Positions 25,125 to 33,032 of a DNA stretch of 52,951 nt are shown in pieces. Origin of the DNA: Woeseiaceae bacterium (lineage in GTDB: Bacteria > Pseudomonadota > Gammaproteobacteria > Steroidobacterales > Woeseiaceae); contig JAJFKS010000024.1 of assembly GCA_021773115.1 (NCBI GenBank), forward strand, positions 1-52,951. The letters run 5' to 3'. Position 1 is the first letter of the stretch. Each line of letters begins with the position of its first letter. Below the pieces are notes generated by a model. It had not been told where the DNA came from and did no database searches. It was given only the letters and a program-made list of their open reading frames with translations. A program made the position numbers and the translations under genes.

Positions 25125-27065
25125 ATGCAGCTTTACACGACATTGACAGACTTGTTGCGCGATGCGCGCAACAAGGATCGCGAAATTCGATTCATTGATG
25201 GCGAAAATGACGAGAGTATCGTCAGCTTCCCGGCGCTTTGGGAGCGGGCTGTCGCACTGCTGGGGTCGCTGCAGGCGCACGGCATGAAAGCCGGCGATGA
25301 ACTGGTTATTTTCAGCAAGTCAAACGAAACTTTCGTGATCGCATTCTGGGCCGCAGTTCTCGGTGGCATTGTGCCGGTCCCTGTTGCGGTCGGCATTAGC
25401 GACGAGCACCGCTTGAAACTGTTCCGCATCCTGTCGCAACTTGATCGGGCCACACTATTAACCGAGACGGACCTGTTTGAGCGACTGCAGGAGTTTTCCA
25501 GGGCCGAAAAGCGCGATGAGATTACAGCCTTGCTGGAAGCGAAAACGGTACTAGTCTCCGACATCGATGCGTCGCGCGAGGGTGTGGTGCATGAATCCAC
25601 CGCGGATGATATCGCGTTCATTCAGTATTCGTCGGGTTCAACCAGCGACCCGAAAGGCGTCGTGTTGACGCACCACAATTTGTGCTCGAATATCCGCGCT
25701 ATTGTCGAAGCCTGTCACTGGACAGCGGACGACCAGAGCCTGAGCTGGATGCCGCTGACTCACGACATGGGCCTGATCGGCTATCACCTCAGTGTCCTTG
25801 GCGTTGGCATGAACCATGCGGTCATGGACACCAATGTGTTCGTTCGACGTCCGCTGCTATGGATGAGCAAAGCGAACGAGCTGCGCGCGACGCAACTGTG
25901 CTCGCCCAATTTTGGCTACAAGCACTTTCTGAAACTCTTTCAGCGCAAGGGGCTCGATGATCTTGATCTGTCTTGTGTCAAGCTGATTCTCAACGGCGCT
26001 GAGCCAATCTCGTGGGAGTTATGCGAAGAATTCCTCGATGCTATGGCGCCACATGGATTGCAGCGTACCGCAATGTTTCCGGTCTACGGGCTGGCCGAAG
26101 CTACTGTTGGGGTATCCGTTCCGGAACCCGGTAGCGCTTATTCCCGTATCACGGTCGACAGACATAGCTTGCGCGTTGGCGATGAGTATCGCGAAGTCAC
26201 GCCGGACGATGCCAACGCAGTCAGTTTTGTTCGCGTCGGCAACGCGATTCGAGACGTCAGCATCCGAATCGTCGATGACAACGACGAGCCGCTGACTGCA
26301 AAGCGCATTGGCAACATTCAGCTACACGGCGCTAGCGTTACCGAACGCATTTATGGTGACGATTTGGCAACAGCGGAACTATTGACCAGCGACGGCTGGT
26401 TGCGGACCGGCGACTGCGGCGTCCTGGTCGACGACCAACTCGTAATTACTGGCCGGCAGAAAGACATTATTATCGTCAATGGCCAAAACTACTATCCACA
26501 CGATATCGAAGAAATAGTGGCGCGCCTGGAGGGTCTCGACCTGAATAAAGTCGTAGTCGCGGGAGCGACGCCGAAGGGCGGCCAGACCGAGGAGTTGATT
26601 GCCTTTATTCTGCATCGACAAGCCAGCGAGGATTTCCTGCCGCTAGTTGGGCAAGTCCGGGACCTGATCGGTGAACAGACGGGCCTCGAGGTTGACCAGG
26701 TCATTCCGGTTTCCCGAATTCCGAAAACCACCAGCGGCAAGGTACAGCGCGCGAAACTGTTGCAGTCGTATTTTGACGGGGAATTCGACGCTGTCATTGC
26801 CGAATTGCAGCCGGCCGATGCCGTTGAAAGTGACGGCGAAAGCGATCCGCTGGTCGCCGACCTTATTGTCATTTGTCGCGAGTTCTCAAAGGACCGAAAT
26901 ATTGGCGCCGACGACAACCTGTTTGAAGTCGGCGTGAGTTCGCTCACCTTGACGGAAATCGTACTGGCGATCGACGAGAAATACCCCGGCAAGCTCGATA
27001 TTAGCGACCTGTTCGATTACCCGACACTCCGGGAAATTGCCACTTTCATGAAGGGACGGTCATGA
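25125..27065 (+). CDS. Fatty acyl-AMP ligase fused to acyl carrier domain
   Basis: A 646-residue two-domain protein. Residues 1 to about 560 are an adenylate-forming enzyme of the FAAL class: P-loop YSSGSTSDPKG (about 168-178), SWMPLTHDMGLIG, RTGDCGVLVDDQLVITGR and KTTSGKVQRAKL. Residues about 575-646 are a carrier domain whose phosphopantetheine serine is S606 in GVSSL; most carriers have DSL. FAALs activate a free fatty acid as acyl-AMP and load it directly on a carrier without CoA. The stop overlaps the KASIII ATG, so the carrier most likely feeds that enzyme. Confidence 0.9.
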   Translation: MQLYTTLTDLLRDARNKDREIRFIDGENDESIVSFPALWERAVALLGSLQAHGMKAGDELVIFSKSNETFVIAFWAAVLGGIVPVPVAVGISDEHRLKLFRILSQLDRATLLTETDLFERLQEFSRAEKRDEITALLEAKTVLVSDIDASREGVVHESTADDIAFIQYSSGSTSDPKGVVLTHHNLCSNIRAIVEACHWTADDQSLSWMPLTHDMGLIGYHLSVLGVGMNHAVMDTNVFVRRPLLWMSKANELRATQLCSPNFGYKHFLKLFQRKGLDDLDLSCVKLILNGAEPISWELCEEFLDAMAPHGLQRTAMFPVYGLAEATVGVSVPEPGSAYSRITVDRHSLRVGDEYREVTPDDANAVSFVRVGNAIRDVSIRIVDDNDEPLTAKRIGNIQLHGASVTERIYGDDLATAELLTSDGWLRTGDCGVLVDDQLVITGRQKDIIIVNGQNYYPHDIEEIVARLEGLDLNKVVVAGATPKGGQTEELIAFILHRQASEDFLPLVGQVRDLIGEQTGLEVDQVIPVSRIPKTTSGKVQRAKLLQSYFDGEFDAVIAELQPADAVESDGESDPLVADLIVICREFSKDRNIGADDNLFEVGVSSLTLTEIVLAIDEKYPGKLDISDLFDYPTLREIATFMKGRS

Positions 27066-28030
27066 TTTATGCACGCATTGCCGGGATCGGCAGCTTTCTT
27101 CCTGAAAAAGTCATATCAAACAAAGACCTCGAAAAGACCATGGATACGTCGGACGAGTGGATTCGTGAACGCACCGGGATCAAACGCCGTCACGTCGTTG
27201 TCGACGGCGAGACGACCTCGTCAATTGGCCTGATCGCCGCCCAGCGTGCGATGCAGGACGCCAATGTGGGGGCCGAGGATATCGATCTGATCATCGTGGG
27301 TACCGCGACACCGGACAAGATTTTCCCGTCGACTGCCTGCATCATTCAACGCCGATTGGGTGTGCGGGGCTCTGCGGCCTTTGATGTGCAGGCGGCCTGC
27401 AGCGGCTTTATCTACGCGCTGGACGTCGCGAATCGTTATATCCAGACCGGCGGAGCGAAGACCGCCCTGGTCATCGGTTCGGAAACCCTGTCGCGAATCA
27501 CGAACTGGGAGGATCGCGGCACCGCGATCCTGTTTGGCGATGGCGCCGGTTGCGTTGTCCTGCAAGCCAGCGACGAGCCGGGCATTCTCTCAACGCACAT
27601 CCACGCCGACGGTGAGTATGAGGAGCTCCTGCATGTGCCGAACGGTGTGGCCGGGGGCGATGAGGAGACCCGGGCAGGGCGCCCGTTTATCGAAATGAAT
27701 GGCAATTCGGTTTTCAAGCGTGCAGTGGCGACTTTCGACAATATTGCACGCGAGACGATCGCCGATCTCGATGGCCACATCGACAACGTAGACTGGTTTA
27801 TTCCGCATCAGGCCAACATGCGCATCATCAAGGCCGCAGCCAAAAAGTTGGGTATGCCAATGGAGCGCGTCATCGCGACCGTCGACGAGCATGCGAACAC
27901 CTCCGGCGCGTCGATTCCACTGGCGCTGGATCAGGCGGTGCGAGACGGCCGCATCAAACGCGGCGACACCTTGATGCTTGCCGCCTTTGGCGCCGGGTTT
28001 ACCTGGGGCTCGGCGATGGTTAAATATTGA
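27062..28030 (+). CDS. FabH-like 3-oxoacyl-ACP synthase III
   Basis: A 322-residue ketosynthase III with the full catalytic triad: C113 in QAACSGFIYAL, H249 in WFIPHQANMRI and N279 in DEHANTSGAS. Length and the GxGxxxP start (GIGSFLPEKV) match FabH. Housekeeping FabH lies with plsX-fabD-fabG in most proteobacteria; here it sits instead behind a P450 and an acyl-AMP ligase-carrier. It therefore probably condenses the loaded acyl chain with malonyl-ACP, or performs an ester-forming variant, in a dedicated pathway. The ATG overlaps the upstream stop (ATGA). Confidence 0.92.
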   Translation: MIYARIAGIGSFLPEKVISNKDLEKTMDTSDEWIRERTGIKRRHVVVDGETTSSIGLIAAQRAMQDANVGAEDIDLIIVGTATPDKIFPSTACIIQRRLGVRGSAAFDVQAACSGFIYALDVANRYIQTGGAKTALVIGSETLSRITNWEDRGTAILFGDGAGCVVLQASDEPGILSTHIHADGEYEELLHVPNGVAGGDEETRAGRPFIEMNGNSVFKRAVATFDNIARETIADLDGHIDNVDWFIPHQANMRIIKAAAKKLGMPMERVIATVDEHANTSGASIPLALDQAVRDGRIKRGDTLMLAAFGAGFTWGSAMVKY

Positions 28031-28084
28031 CTCACTGGCCAATTTTTATGTCATGTAATACTTTAATATAATCGACTAAAATAT

Positions 28085-28096
28085 TGTTAATTAACA
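28085..28096. promoter_or_regulatory. TGTTAATTAACA palindrome in AT-rich leader
   Basis: The 178 bp between the KASIII gene and the small membrane protein are far richer in A+T than their surroundings. They contain the exact 12-bp palindrome TGTTAATTAACA. Its right half (TTAACA) could act as a -35 element, but the -10 region is unclear. Such AT-rich DNA often attracts nucleoid proteins or carries an UP element. Confidence 0.35.
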
Positions 28097-28208
28097 GTAA
28101 AAACAAATTTCCCATTTATTGCTAGACTGTGTGCAGCCGTACAGAGATACGGTGTCTGGATCTGACAAAACAAAAAAATTAATAACAATAAAACCAAAGG
28201 GGAATCTC

Positions 28209-28526
28209 ATGGGTGTTGGAAAAATTATTCACATTGTTGGTGTCGTCATCGCACTGGTCGCAGGCGTGATGGGAGGCTTTTCACAGAGCATGCTGGTCAT
28301 AGCAGTGGTGGGTGCAATTGGGGGTTGGTTTATCGCAGCAGACGACAGGATGCGCTTCCTGGTCGCAACAATTGCACTCGGCGCGGTCAGCGGTGCGTTG
28401 GGATCGATACCCGGTGTCGGCCAATATATCTCTGCGGCGCTGGGATCCGGCGGGCTGCTGTCGTTATACCAGGCGGCGGCCGTCACCGTCATCGTGGTTG
28501 CGCTGGTCGAAAAACTGAAGCCCTGA
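28209..28526 (+). CDS. Small hydrophobic membrane protein, function unknown
   Basis: A 105-residue protein made almost wholly of three or four hydrophobic, glycine-rich helices (IIHIVGVVIALVAGVMGG, LVIAVVGAIGGWFIAADD, LVATIALGAVSGALGS, AAAVTVIVVALVEKLKP). The start ATG 28209 has AAGGGGAA nine bases upstream. It has its own AT-rich leader and a strong terminator, so it is likely a highly expressed single-gene unit rather than part of the KASIII operon. I do not recognise a named family. No catalytic motif is visible. Confidence 0.75.
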   Translation: MGVGKIIHIVGVVIALVAGVMGGFSQSMLVIAVVGAIGGWFIAADDRMRFLVATIALGAVSGALGSIPGVGQYISAALGSGGLLSLYQAAAVTVIVVALVEKLKP

Positions 28527-28554
28527 GACCTGACGGCATGGGCCGGTAGTACCC

Positions 28555-28590
28555 AAAGGGCCACTTCGCCTGAAGTGGTCCTTTTCTTTA
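28555..28590 (+). terminator. Strong rho-independent terminator
   Basis: A 13-bp stem, AAAGGGCCACTTC (28555-28567) with GAAGTGGTCCTTT (28572-28584), closes on the four-base loop GCCT with one G-T wobble. It is followed by TTTTCTTT-like sequence. It lies 29 bp after the small membrane protein stop. Confidence 0.9.
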
Positions 28591-28628
28591 CATAAAGTGC
28601 GGAATTGAGCCGATAGTTGCATTTTTAG

Positions 28629-28703
28629 TGTGACCCGTGTCACATTTTGGCCCCCAGACTGACTCTATACTGCGACAGATAAGCTGTCTCCAAACAGAGA
28701 CAG
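28629..28703 (+). promoter_or_regulatory. CRP-like site, promoter and leader hairpin
   Basis: TGTGACCCGTGTCACA at 28629-28644 is a perfect TGTGA-N6-TCACA dyad. A -10 element TATACT lies at 28666-28671 with no good -35, which suggests activation. The expected transcription start near 28678 places the dyad centre at about -41.5, the class II position for CRP. The leader then has CTGTCTC (28684-28690) pairing with GAGACAG (28697-28703) around a six-base loop, 18 bp before the ATG. Confidence 0.6.
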
Positions 28704-28721
28704 TTAAATTTGGAAACGATA

Positions 28722-28895
28722 ATGAAACAAGACAGGGATGAAGTGCCGCTATCGGAGTCGAACGTCTCGCTGAAGCTCGCGGACATTCAGAAGCGGTGCT
28801 CGCAATTGTTGAGCGAGCCGGACGAGGGCATCGGCTTGTCGCTGGAAGACCCGGCGACCGTTCAGGACGAGTCTAACCCCTACAATCGTGGCTGA
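28722..28895 (+). CDS. Small acidic protein, function unknown
   Basis: A 57-residue hydrophilic, acidic protein (MKQDRDEVPLSES; PDEGIGLSLEDPATVQDESN) without cysteine or a membrane segment. The start ATG 28722 is eight bases after TTGGA, a weak binding site. It is the only gene behind the perfect CRP-like dyad. Its 3' end overlaps the convergent PrsW gene by 16 bp. The middle (NVSLKLADIQKRCSQLLSE) could form one amphipathic helix. No family is recognised. It may be an adaptor or anti-sigma-like peptide, but that is a guess. Confidence 0.55.
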   Translation: MKQDRDEVPLSESNVSLKLADIQKRCSQLLSEPDEGIGLSLEDPATVQDESNPYNRG

Positions 28896-29599
28896 GGCCC
28901 GGCCGCCTGCCTGAGGGCATTGCGTTGCAGTCGTCGCAGGACGAACAGCCGCCAAACCCAAAGCGTGACAATTAAAGTCGCCGCGATCGCCAATTCCCAG
29001 GCCGGTTTTTGCATAACGAGGAAGTCGTAGAGCCCGTGAGCAGCGGCGGCAAGCCCAACCCCAATAATCAGCGATCGACCCATCCTACGGCGCGCCAGCC
29101 AATCCCTGGTAATCCAGTGCGCCCAAATCGAGGCAAACACGATATGGATCGCCGGACCGGCAAATCCACGTGCGGCCGCCTGCAATGGCGTCAGTGTGCC
29201 GAGATACAGGAGGTTTTCAGCGGTCGCGTAGCCGAGTCCGATAAATGAGGCGTAGATGATGCCATCAACCGGTTCGTTGAATTCCTTGAAGCGAATAATA
29301 ATTGCGACAAACGGCAGCAGCTTGGCGATTTCCTCGATCGGTCCGATCGCAAGCATGGCGTAAACCAATAGACCGAGCGGGTTGTCGTCGGCCAGCGCGT
29401 AGGCGTCGTAGCGGAGTCCGAGTGGCTCCAGGCCGGTATAAAGGATCTTCGATACGCCAAGCGCGAGAAGGCCCAAAACAAAAGCCAGCGCCAGGTGCGA
29501 GGCCGGTTCCGGCAGATGTCGGTCTTTTTGGTAGTGATAGGCTGCCCAGAAGATGACTGGCAGCACAACCGGCAAGGTGAGCAAGATCTGTTGCATCAA
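28880..29599 (-). CDS. PrsW-family intramembrane metalloprotease
   Basis: A 239-residue polytopic protein with seven or so helices. PrsW proteases cleave anti-sigma factors in the membrane. The family motifs are GPIEEIAKLLPF (EExxK, catalytic glutamates), HIVFASIWAHW and AAHGLYDFLV, the last histidine being a likely metal ligand. It is encoded convergent to the small acidic protein and divergent from the EamA transporter. No matching anti-sigma gene is evident here. Confidence 0.85.
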   Translation of the reverse strand: MMQQILLTLPVVLPVIFWAAYHYQKDRHLPEPASHLALAFVLGLLALGVSKILYTGLEPLGLRYDAYALADDNPLGLLVYAMLAIGPIEEIAKLLPFVAIIIRFKEFNEPVDGIIYASFIGLGYATAENLLYLGTLTPLQAAARGFAGPAIHIVFASIWAHWITRDWLARRRMGRSLIIGVGLAAAAHGLYDFLVMQKPAWELAIAATLIVTLWVWRLFVLRRLQRNALRQAAGPQPRL

Positions 29600-29677
29600 G
29601 ACATTATCCCGCTATGCTGCCGAGTCGTCCCCTGTACTGATCACAGAACAGGGCGCCAGCATCACCGGGAGCCCGTT

Positions 29678-30547
29678 CTGAATAACGGACTGCTTTACGC
29701 GATCACAGTCCTCATCTGGGGTTCGACCTGGTTCGCGATTGAATTCCAGCTGGGGCAGGTCGCCCCGGAAGTCTCGATCGTCTACCGTTACCTGGCGGCC
29801 TCGGGGCTTCTGTTTCTCTGGTGTAAAAGCAGAGGCTTACCGCTTAAATTTAATGTGAAATCTCATCGCTGGTTTGCGCTGATGGGTTTGTTCATGTTTT
29901 GCCTCAACTACATTCTTGCCTATCGCGCGCAGATCCATATCACGTCCGCACTATCGGCCATCGCGTTCTCGGCGATGCTGTGGATGAATATTTTGAACTC
30001 ACGAATTTTCTTTGGTGTTCGGGTCGGACCGCGAATTTACCTGGGGGCGTTTCTTGGAATCGTCGGAATTGTCGCGCTGTTCGGTCCGCGGGTCAGCGAG
30101 GTCTCGTTGTCCGACGGGGTGCTGTTTGGCTCCGTTCTTGCCGTGACCGGTGCATTAATGGCGTCATTCGGCAACATGGCTTCGCAGGCTGCCCAGAAGA
30201 ACAAATTGCCGGTGATGCCGTCGAACGCCTGGAGTATGCTCTACGGCGGGCTGATGACCGCAATCCTGGCGCTGCTCCAGGGCCACGACTTCACGTTCGA
30301 ATTCTCTGCAGGCTATATTCTATCGCTGGCCTACCTGACAATTTTCGGCTCAGTGATTGCCTTCGGAGCCTACCTGACATTGCTCGGTCGAATTGGGGCG
30401 CATCGAGCCGGCTACGCGACGGTTGCATTCCCGGTCGTTGCATTGACGCTGTCGATGATTTTCGAAGGCCTCGCGCTGGACGGCTTCATCGTCGCTGGTT
30501 TCGTGTTGGTGCTGGCGGGCAATCTGCTGGTTCTCAAGAATCGCTGA
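29678..30547 (+). CDS. EamA/DMT-family transporter, probable CTG start
   Basis: A ten-helix drug/metabolite transporter of 289 residues with the typical start NNGLLYAITVLIWGSTWFAI and the duplicated EamA fold. No ATG, GTG or TTG is close enough to give a normal N-terminus. The CTG at 29678 has CGGGAG six bases upstream and yields exactly the family length. The frame is open much further upstream (to 29495), but that part overlaps the divergent PrsW gene and contains no membrane helix. The substrate is unknown; amino acids or metabolites are usual for this family. Confidence 0.85.
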   Translation: MNNGLLYAITVLIWGSTWFAIEFQLGQVAPEVSIVYRYLAASGLLFLWCKSRGLPLKFNVKSHRWFALMGLFMFCLNYILAYRAQIHITSALSAIAFSAMLWMNILNSRIFFGVRVGPRIYLGAFLGIVGIVALFGPRVSEVSLSDGVLFGSVLAVTGALMASFGNMASQAAQKNKLPVMPSNAWSMLYGGLMTAILALLQGHDFTFEFSAGYILSLAYLTIFGSVIAFGAYLTLLGRIGAHRAGYATVAFPVVALTLSMIFEGLALDGFIVAGFVLVLAGNLLVLKNR

Positions 30548-30564
30548 CAAGCGGGAAACGCCTT

Positions 30565-30590
30565 AGTCTCAGACGTGTGTCTGGGCGACT
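30565..30590. terminator. Bulged hairpin between convergent genes
   Basis: AGTC (30565-30568) and CAGAC (30570-30574) pair with GTCTG (30579-30583) and GACT (30587-30590) around the loop GTGT. It lies between the EamA stop and the convergent secreted-protein stop. There is no T-run, so a terminator role is only possible. Confidence 0.25.
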
Positions 30591-30597
30591 GACCCAG

Positions 30598-31338
30598 CTA
30601 GTCGACTTTGCCGGCTAAGGTATCGTGGTGGCTCGAAATCAGTGACCGAAGATAAAAAGAAATATCTGCGCGATCCTTGAAACCGGCCGCCTTTGCCGCA
30701 GCCTCCTTAGCCTCGTCGCTCAGGTCGCTAGCAGCGGCGAATGATTCGAGACTCTTGTGAAAGCCGATTGTAAAGATATCGATATCGGAGCCCGCCGCAC
30801 GTCGAAATATATGGTTTGTCTGCAAATGAGTGGCGGCCAGGTAGGTATTTTCCATACGCCGCTGCCGCAGTAATTCCGCGGCTTTTCCCGGCGCCGCTGC
30901 GAACATCTCGATGTGAAGCAGGCCACTTGTTGCATACGCCTCACGCAGGGTTTCGATGGGCGGGCCGTAAGCAAAATGGTCTTCTGAAAATGCGACGAGA
31001 TTGTCTCTGGCAACGAGCAGATCAGCGAATTCCTCGGCCGCCTCGTGGCGACTGACGGCGCTGGGTTTGCTGTAATAATTTGTCCAGCTACCCATCGGCG
31101 AAATAAACATCAGGTCCCAATGATCACCTTGCGAATGTCGCAGAACCATGGGAGTGGTCTCGCCTGACTTCGCGAAGTAGCCGGACGACACCACCTCGCT
31201 GTGCCAGGCGATAAGCTCAGCCAGAGACCCGGGTGCGGCTCGAACCGTCGTTACCCGATACAGGAAATCGCCTTCCAGGTTTTCGGCCATAACGGGCGCG
31301 AATAAAAAAACGACTACGACGATTATTAGCTTTCGCAC
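30598..31338 (-). CDS. Secreted NIPSNAP-like protein, function uncertain
   Basis: A 246-residue protein starting at GTG 31338, which gives the signal peptide VRKLIIVVVVFLFAPVMA with AGGAG eleven bases upstream. A TTG at 31377 would add thirteen residues. The mature chain holds two alpha/beta ferredoxin-like halves (DFLYRVTTVRAAPGSLAELI and LLHIEMFAAAPGKAAELL), each opening with a strand and an A-A-P-G turn, as in dimeric alpha-beta barrel or NIPSNAP folds. Histidines (HSQGDHWDL, EDHFAYG) could bind a ligand. The function is unknown. Confidence 0.65.
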   Translation of the reverse strand: MRKLIIVVVVFLFAPVMAENLEGDFLYRVTTVRAAPGSLAELIAWHSEVVSSGYFAKSGETTPMVLRHSQGDHWDLMFISPMGSWTNYYSKPSAVSRHEAAEEFADLLVARDNLVAFSEDHFAYGPPIETLREAYATSGLLHIEMFAAAPGKAAELLRQRRMENTYLAATHLQTNHIFRRAAGSDIDIFTIGFHKSLESFAAASDLSDEAKEAAAKAAGFKDRADISFYLRSLISSHHDTLAGKVD

Positions 31339-31417
31339 GGCGTTTGGTACTCCTGCAAAGAAATAGCTCAAGATCAACCGCTGCTCATCAGAAGTTGATC
31401 TTTAGTACGACAAATTG

Positions 31418-32932
31418 TTAAAGGGTCGGTCCATTCAAGAGCGCGTTTTTGGTCAGTTCAATAATCAAATCCACTTCCTTTGACGTGATGTCAAATATCG
31501 GTGTGTAACGCAGCGAGTGCGCACCGCCGTGAATGACGCCCAGCCCATGACGGCGCAGATAGTCCTCGGTGCTGCCCGCGCCGTAGGTCTTGTATCGCGA
31601 TGCCAACTCACAACTTGCCAGAAGCCCGGTACCCTGGGCGCTGGTGATACCGCCGTCTGTCTGGCTGGCCAGTGACAGGAAGCCGTCGACCAATTGCTTG
31701 CCACGAACACGAATGTTCTCGCGCCGCTCGTCGTTGAATGAATCGAGAACGGCGATCGCGACGTCCAAAGCACGCGGATTGGTAGTCATCGTATTGCCGT
31801 ACAGTCCTTGCTGGTACATTGCGGCTGTTGCTTCGTTGAGCGCCAGTACAGAAAGTGGGTACTGACCGGCGTTCAATGCCTTGGAGTAAGACTCCATATC
31901 CGGCGGATCCAGTTCCCGGAAGCCCGGGTAGTCAACGATCGACAACACGCCTCGTGCACGCAGTCCGGCCTGGATGGAATCGACCACGAGCATCGATCCG
32001 TATTCGCGGGTCAGCTCACGAGCACGTGCATAGAAAGCCGGCTCAATCGGCATGCCGGGATTACCTTCACCCATAACGGGTTCCATGAAGAAAGCTTCGA
32101 TAAATATCTCGTCCTTGTAGGCTTCGGCATAGACGTTTTCGAGTGCTTCAATATTATTGGGTTCGACTTTCAACAGGTAATCACGATCCCGGTACGACGC
32201 CAGGTGCTTTGCGTATTGTTTGGCGCAGGAATCGGAATAGCGGGCCGGGCGGTCGGTGCGGCCGTGGAAACTGCCGGTTAACGTAAGGCCCATAACGGCA
32301 AAGCCTTCATACCGTGCACCGGGATCGGTCAGTCGTTTCGTATTGATATCCGCAAATCGTGACGCAAGGGACATCGCTTCTGAACCACTGTTCAGGCACA
32401 GGAAGCTCGCAAACGGCCGGGCCCCGGATCGCGTGTGGCCAATTTCTCGTTGCAAGCGCTCGACAAAGTCGACCTGGCTGACACTGGCGGTCATGATATT
32501 GGCCATAACATGGGGCCGGTTCATGACGTCGAGAATCGCTTCCGGGGCGTGGCCAAGACCGAGCATGCCATAGCCACCGCAGTCGTAAATTACCGCACCT
32601 TTCAGGCTGATCACCCACGGACCTGACGCGCTGACCGGAACGTAGGGGTTGACGGCATCTTCGGCGTAAAAATTGGTCAAGCCGCCATGTGCTTTGCTGA
32701 TTTGCTCACTCTCGTCAAGCGCGACAAACTCCGCATGCGACTTGCAGAGGTCCAGAAAGCGTCTGTACCCCAGCTCAATAGCGACGGCAAGTTGGTGGTA
32801 ACCATCATCCAGAAAATCCTGGATGACTTGGTCAGTCAAACCTGGAGTCTGCCGGGCACCGGCGAACTCTCGCATTTCACGAAGGTAGTCGAGATGGGAG
32901 TTTGTGCGGCTGGAATCGAGAACTTGCGACAT
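31418..32932 (-). CDS. Class III aminotransferase
   Basis: A 504-residue PLP enzyme of the ornithine/GABA/lysine-epsilon aminotransferase fold type. The phosphate-binding region LCLNSGSEAMSLA, the TGSFHGRTD stretch, the aspartate of MLVVDSIQAGL (usually DEVQ-G) and the Schiff-base lysine in SKALNAGQYP are present. VDSIQAG is an unusual form of the D-E-x-x-G motif and also occurs in L-lysine 6-transaminase-like enzymes. The N-terminal 60 residues are longer than in most class III enzymes. The substrate is not determined. Confidence 0.85.
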   Translation of the reverse strand: MSQVLDSSRTNSHLDYLREMREFAGARQTPGLTDQVIQDFLDDGYHQLAVAIELGYRRFLDLCKSHAEFVALDESEQISKAHGGLTNFYAEDAVNPYVPVSASGPWVISLKGAVIYDCGGYGMLGLGHAPEAILDVMNRPHVMANIMTASVSQVDFVERLQREIGHTRSGARPFASFLCLNSGSEAMSLASRFADINTKRLTDPGARYEGFAVMGLTLTGSFHGRTDRPARYSDSCAKQYAKHLASYRDRDYLLKVEPNNIEALENVYAEAYKDEIFIEAFFMEPVMGEGNPGMPIEPAFYARARELTREYGSMLVVDSIQAGLRARGVLSIVDYPGFRELDPPDMESYSKALNAGQYPLSVLALNEATAAMYQQGLYGNTMTTNPRALDVAIAVLDSFNDERRENIRVRGKQLVDGFLSLASQTDGGITSAQGTGLLASCELASRYKTYGAGSTEDYLRRHGLGVIHGGAHSLRYTPIFDITSKEVDLIIELTKNALLNGPTL

Positions 32933-33032
32933 TGAAATAGTCCGGAAACATCAAGGCGCGGACTATATCAAATGTATGCAAGCAAGGCATTTAAGCAATA
33001 CACTTAAGCGCAAATAACCAACGGGAATTTCC

